A stretch of DNA of 6,955 nt from Nanobdellota archaeon (GTDB lineage Archaea > Nanobdellota > Nanobdellia > Pacearchaeales > GW2011-AR1), in assembly GCA_018816205.1 (NCBI GenBank), contig JAHIWJ010000098.1, positions 1 to 6,955 of the forward strand. Reading direction: 5' to 3'. The notes beneath the pieces were generated by a model. That model was not told the DNA's origin. It saw only the letters and a list, made by a program, of their open reading frames with translations, and did no database searches. Below, in pieces: positions 6,805 through 6,955 of the stretch. Each line of letters opens with the position of its first letter. Within the stretch, counting starts at the first letter, position 1. The position numbers and the translations under genes are program-made.

Positions 6805-6955
6805 CGGACATCCCCCGCGGCATATAACTGCGGTATACGGATATTGAGTGGCGACAAAAATCTTGTTTCCAATAATTTTGTGTCCGTGAATTACTGGGGT
6901 ATCTGTCTCAATGGCAGCGCGTCAAATAACACTGTCGCTGACAATACGGTCTGCA
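6805..6955 (+). CDS. parallel beta-helix repeat (NosD-like) protein, internal fragment
   Basis: The plus-strand frame with codons at 6805, 6808 and so on is open to the window end. It reads two successive asparagine-rich turns: CGIRILSGDKNLVSNNFVSV, then NYWGICLNGSASNNTVADNT. The two GI-x-L strands (6832 and 6898) are 66 bases, exactly 22 residues, apart, the period of PbH1 right-handed beta-helix repeats. SNN-x-V and NNTVADNTV are typical of secreted surface proteins and NosD/CASH domains abundant in methanogens and other archaea. No start, signal peptide or end is visible. The upstream reading of this frame crosses into carB antisense sequence, so the true 5' portion is missing or displaced. 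The minus-strand frame here is a shadow. The family call rests on about 45 residues. Confidence 0.5.

Noticed and set aside
6784..6921. Upstream extension of the carB frame to the stop at 6922-6924, or a GTG start at 6804
   Set aside because: These codons do not resemble the ATP-grasp sequence that should precede DNCITVC, and the other strand explains the stretch better as beta-helix repeats.
1..6955. CRISPR array, insertion sequence or defence system
   Set aside because: No regularly spaced identical repeats, no transposase, and no nuclease or toxin-antitoxin frames seen.

Overview
The window reads as a metagenomic or draft-genome fragment, most likely from an archaeon. The arguments are modest. 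There are TATA-like boxes about 25 bases before gene starts, one of them apparently leaderless. There is a two-subunit 2-oxoacid:ferredoxin oxidoreductase with the gamma domain fused to alpha. Lysine and isoleucine use is high. A small-genome (DPANN-like) lineage would fit, but nothing here proves it.

Layout. Positions 2-436 (+) hold the last 144 codons of a Cu(I)-type P1B ATPase, cut by the window edge. Just after it, 459-542 carries a diverged 28-base direct repeat. An unrecognised 165-residue protein lies at 555-1052 (-), with its own TATA box. A compact operon follows on the minus strand: korA (1974-3506) then korB (1111-1977), with overlapping stop and start. Upstream of korA is a leader that a perfect 13-base inverted repeat could fold shut. 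Positions 3640-4242 hold no gene I can recognise, but several short hairpins. Positions 4243-about 6790 (-) encode most of a carbamoyl-phosphate synthase large chain of the form resembling animal CPS1/CAD. Its homology stops abruptly near 6783-6805, and the last 150 bases instead read on the plus strand as part of a parallel beta-helix (NosD-like) repeat protein.

Function. KorAB would oxidatively decarboxylate a 2-oxoacid with CoA and reduce ferredoxin. CarB makes carbamoyl phosphate for pyrimidines and/or arginine. The ATPase exports or detoxifies copper. These are separate housekeeping jobs. I see no defence or mobile system.

The points most worth a second look are the korA leader, the carB/beta-helix junction (rearrangement or assembly chimera), and the gene-free hairpin-rich stretch between carB and korA.
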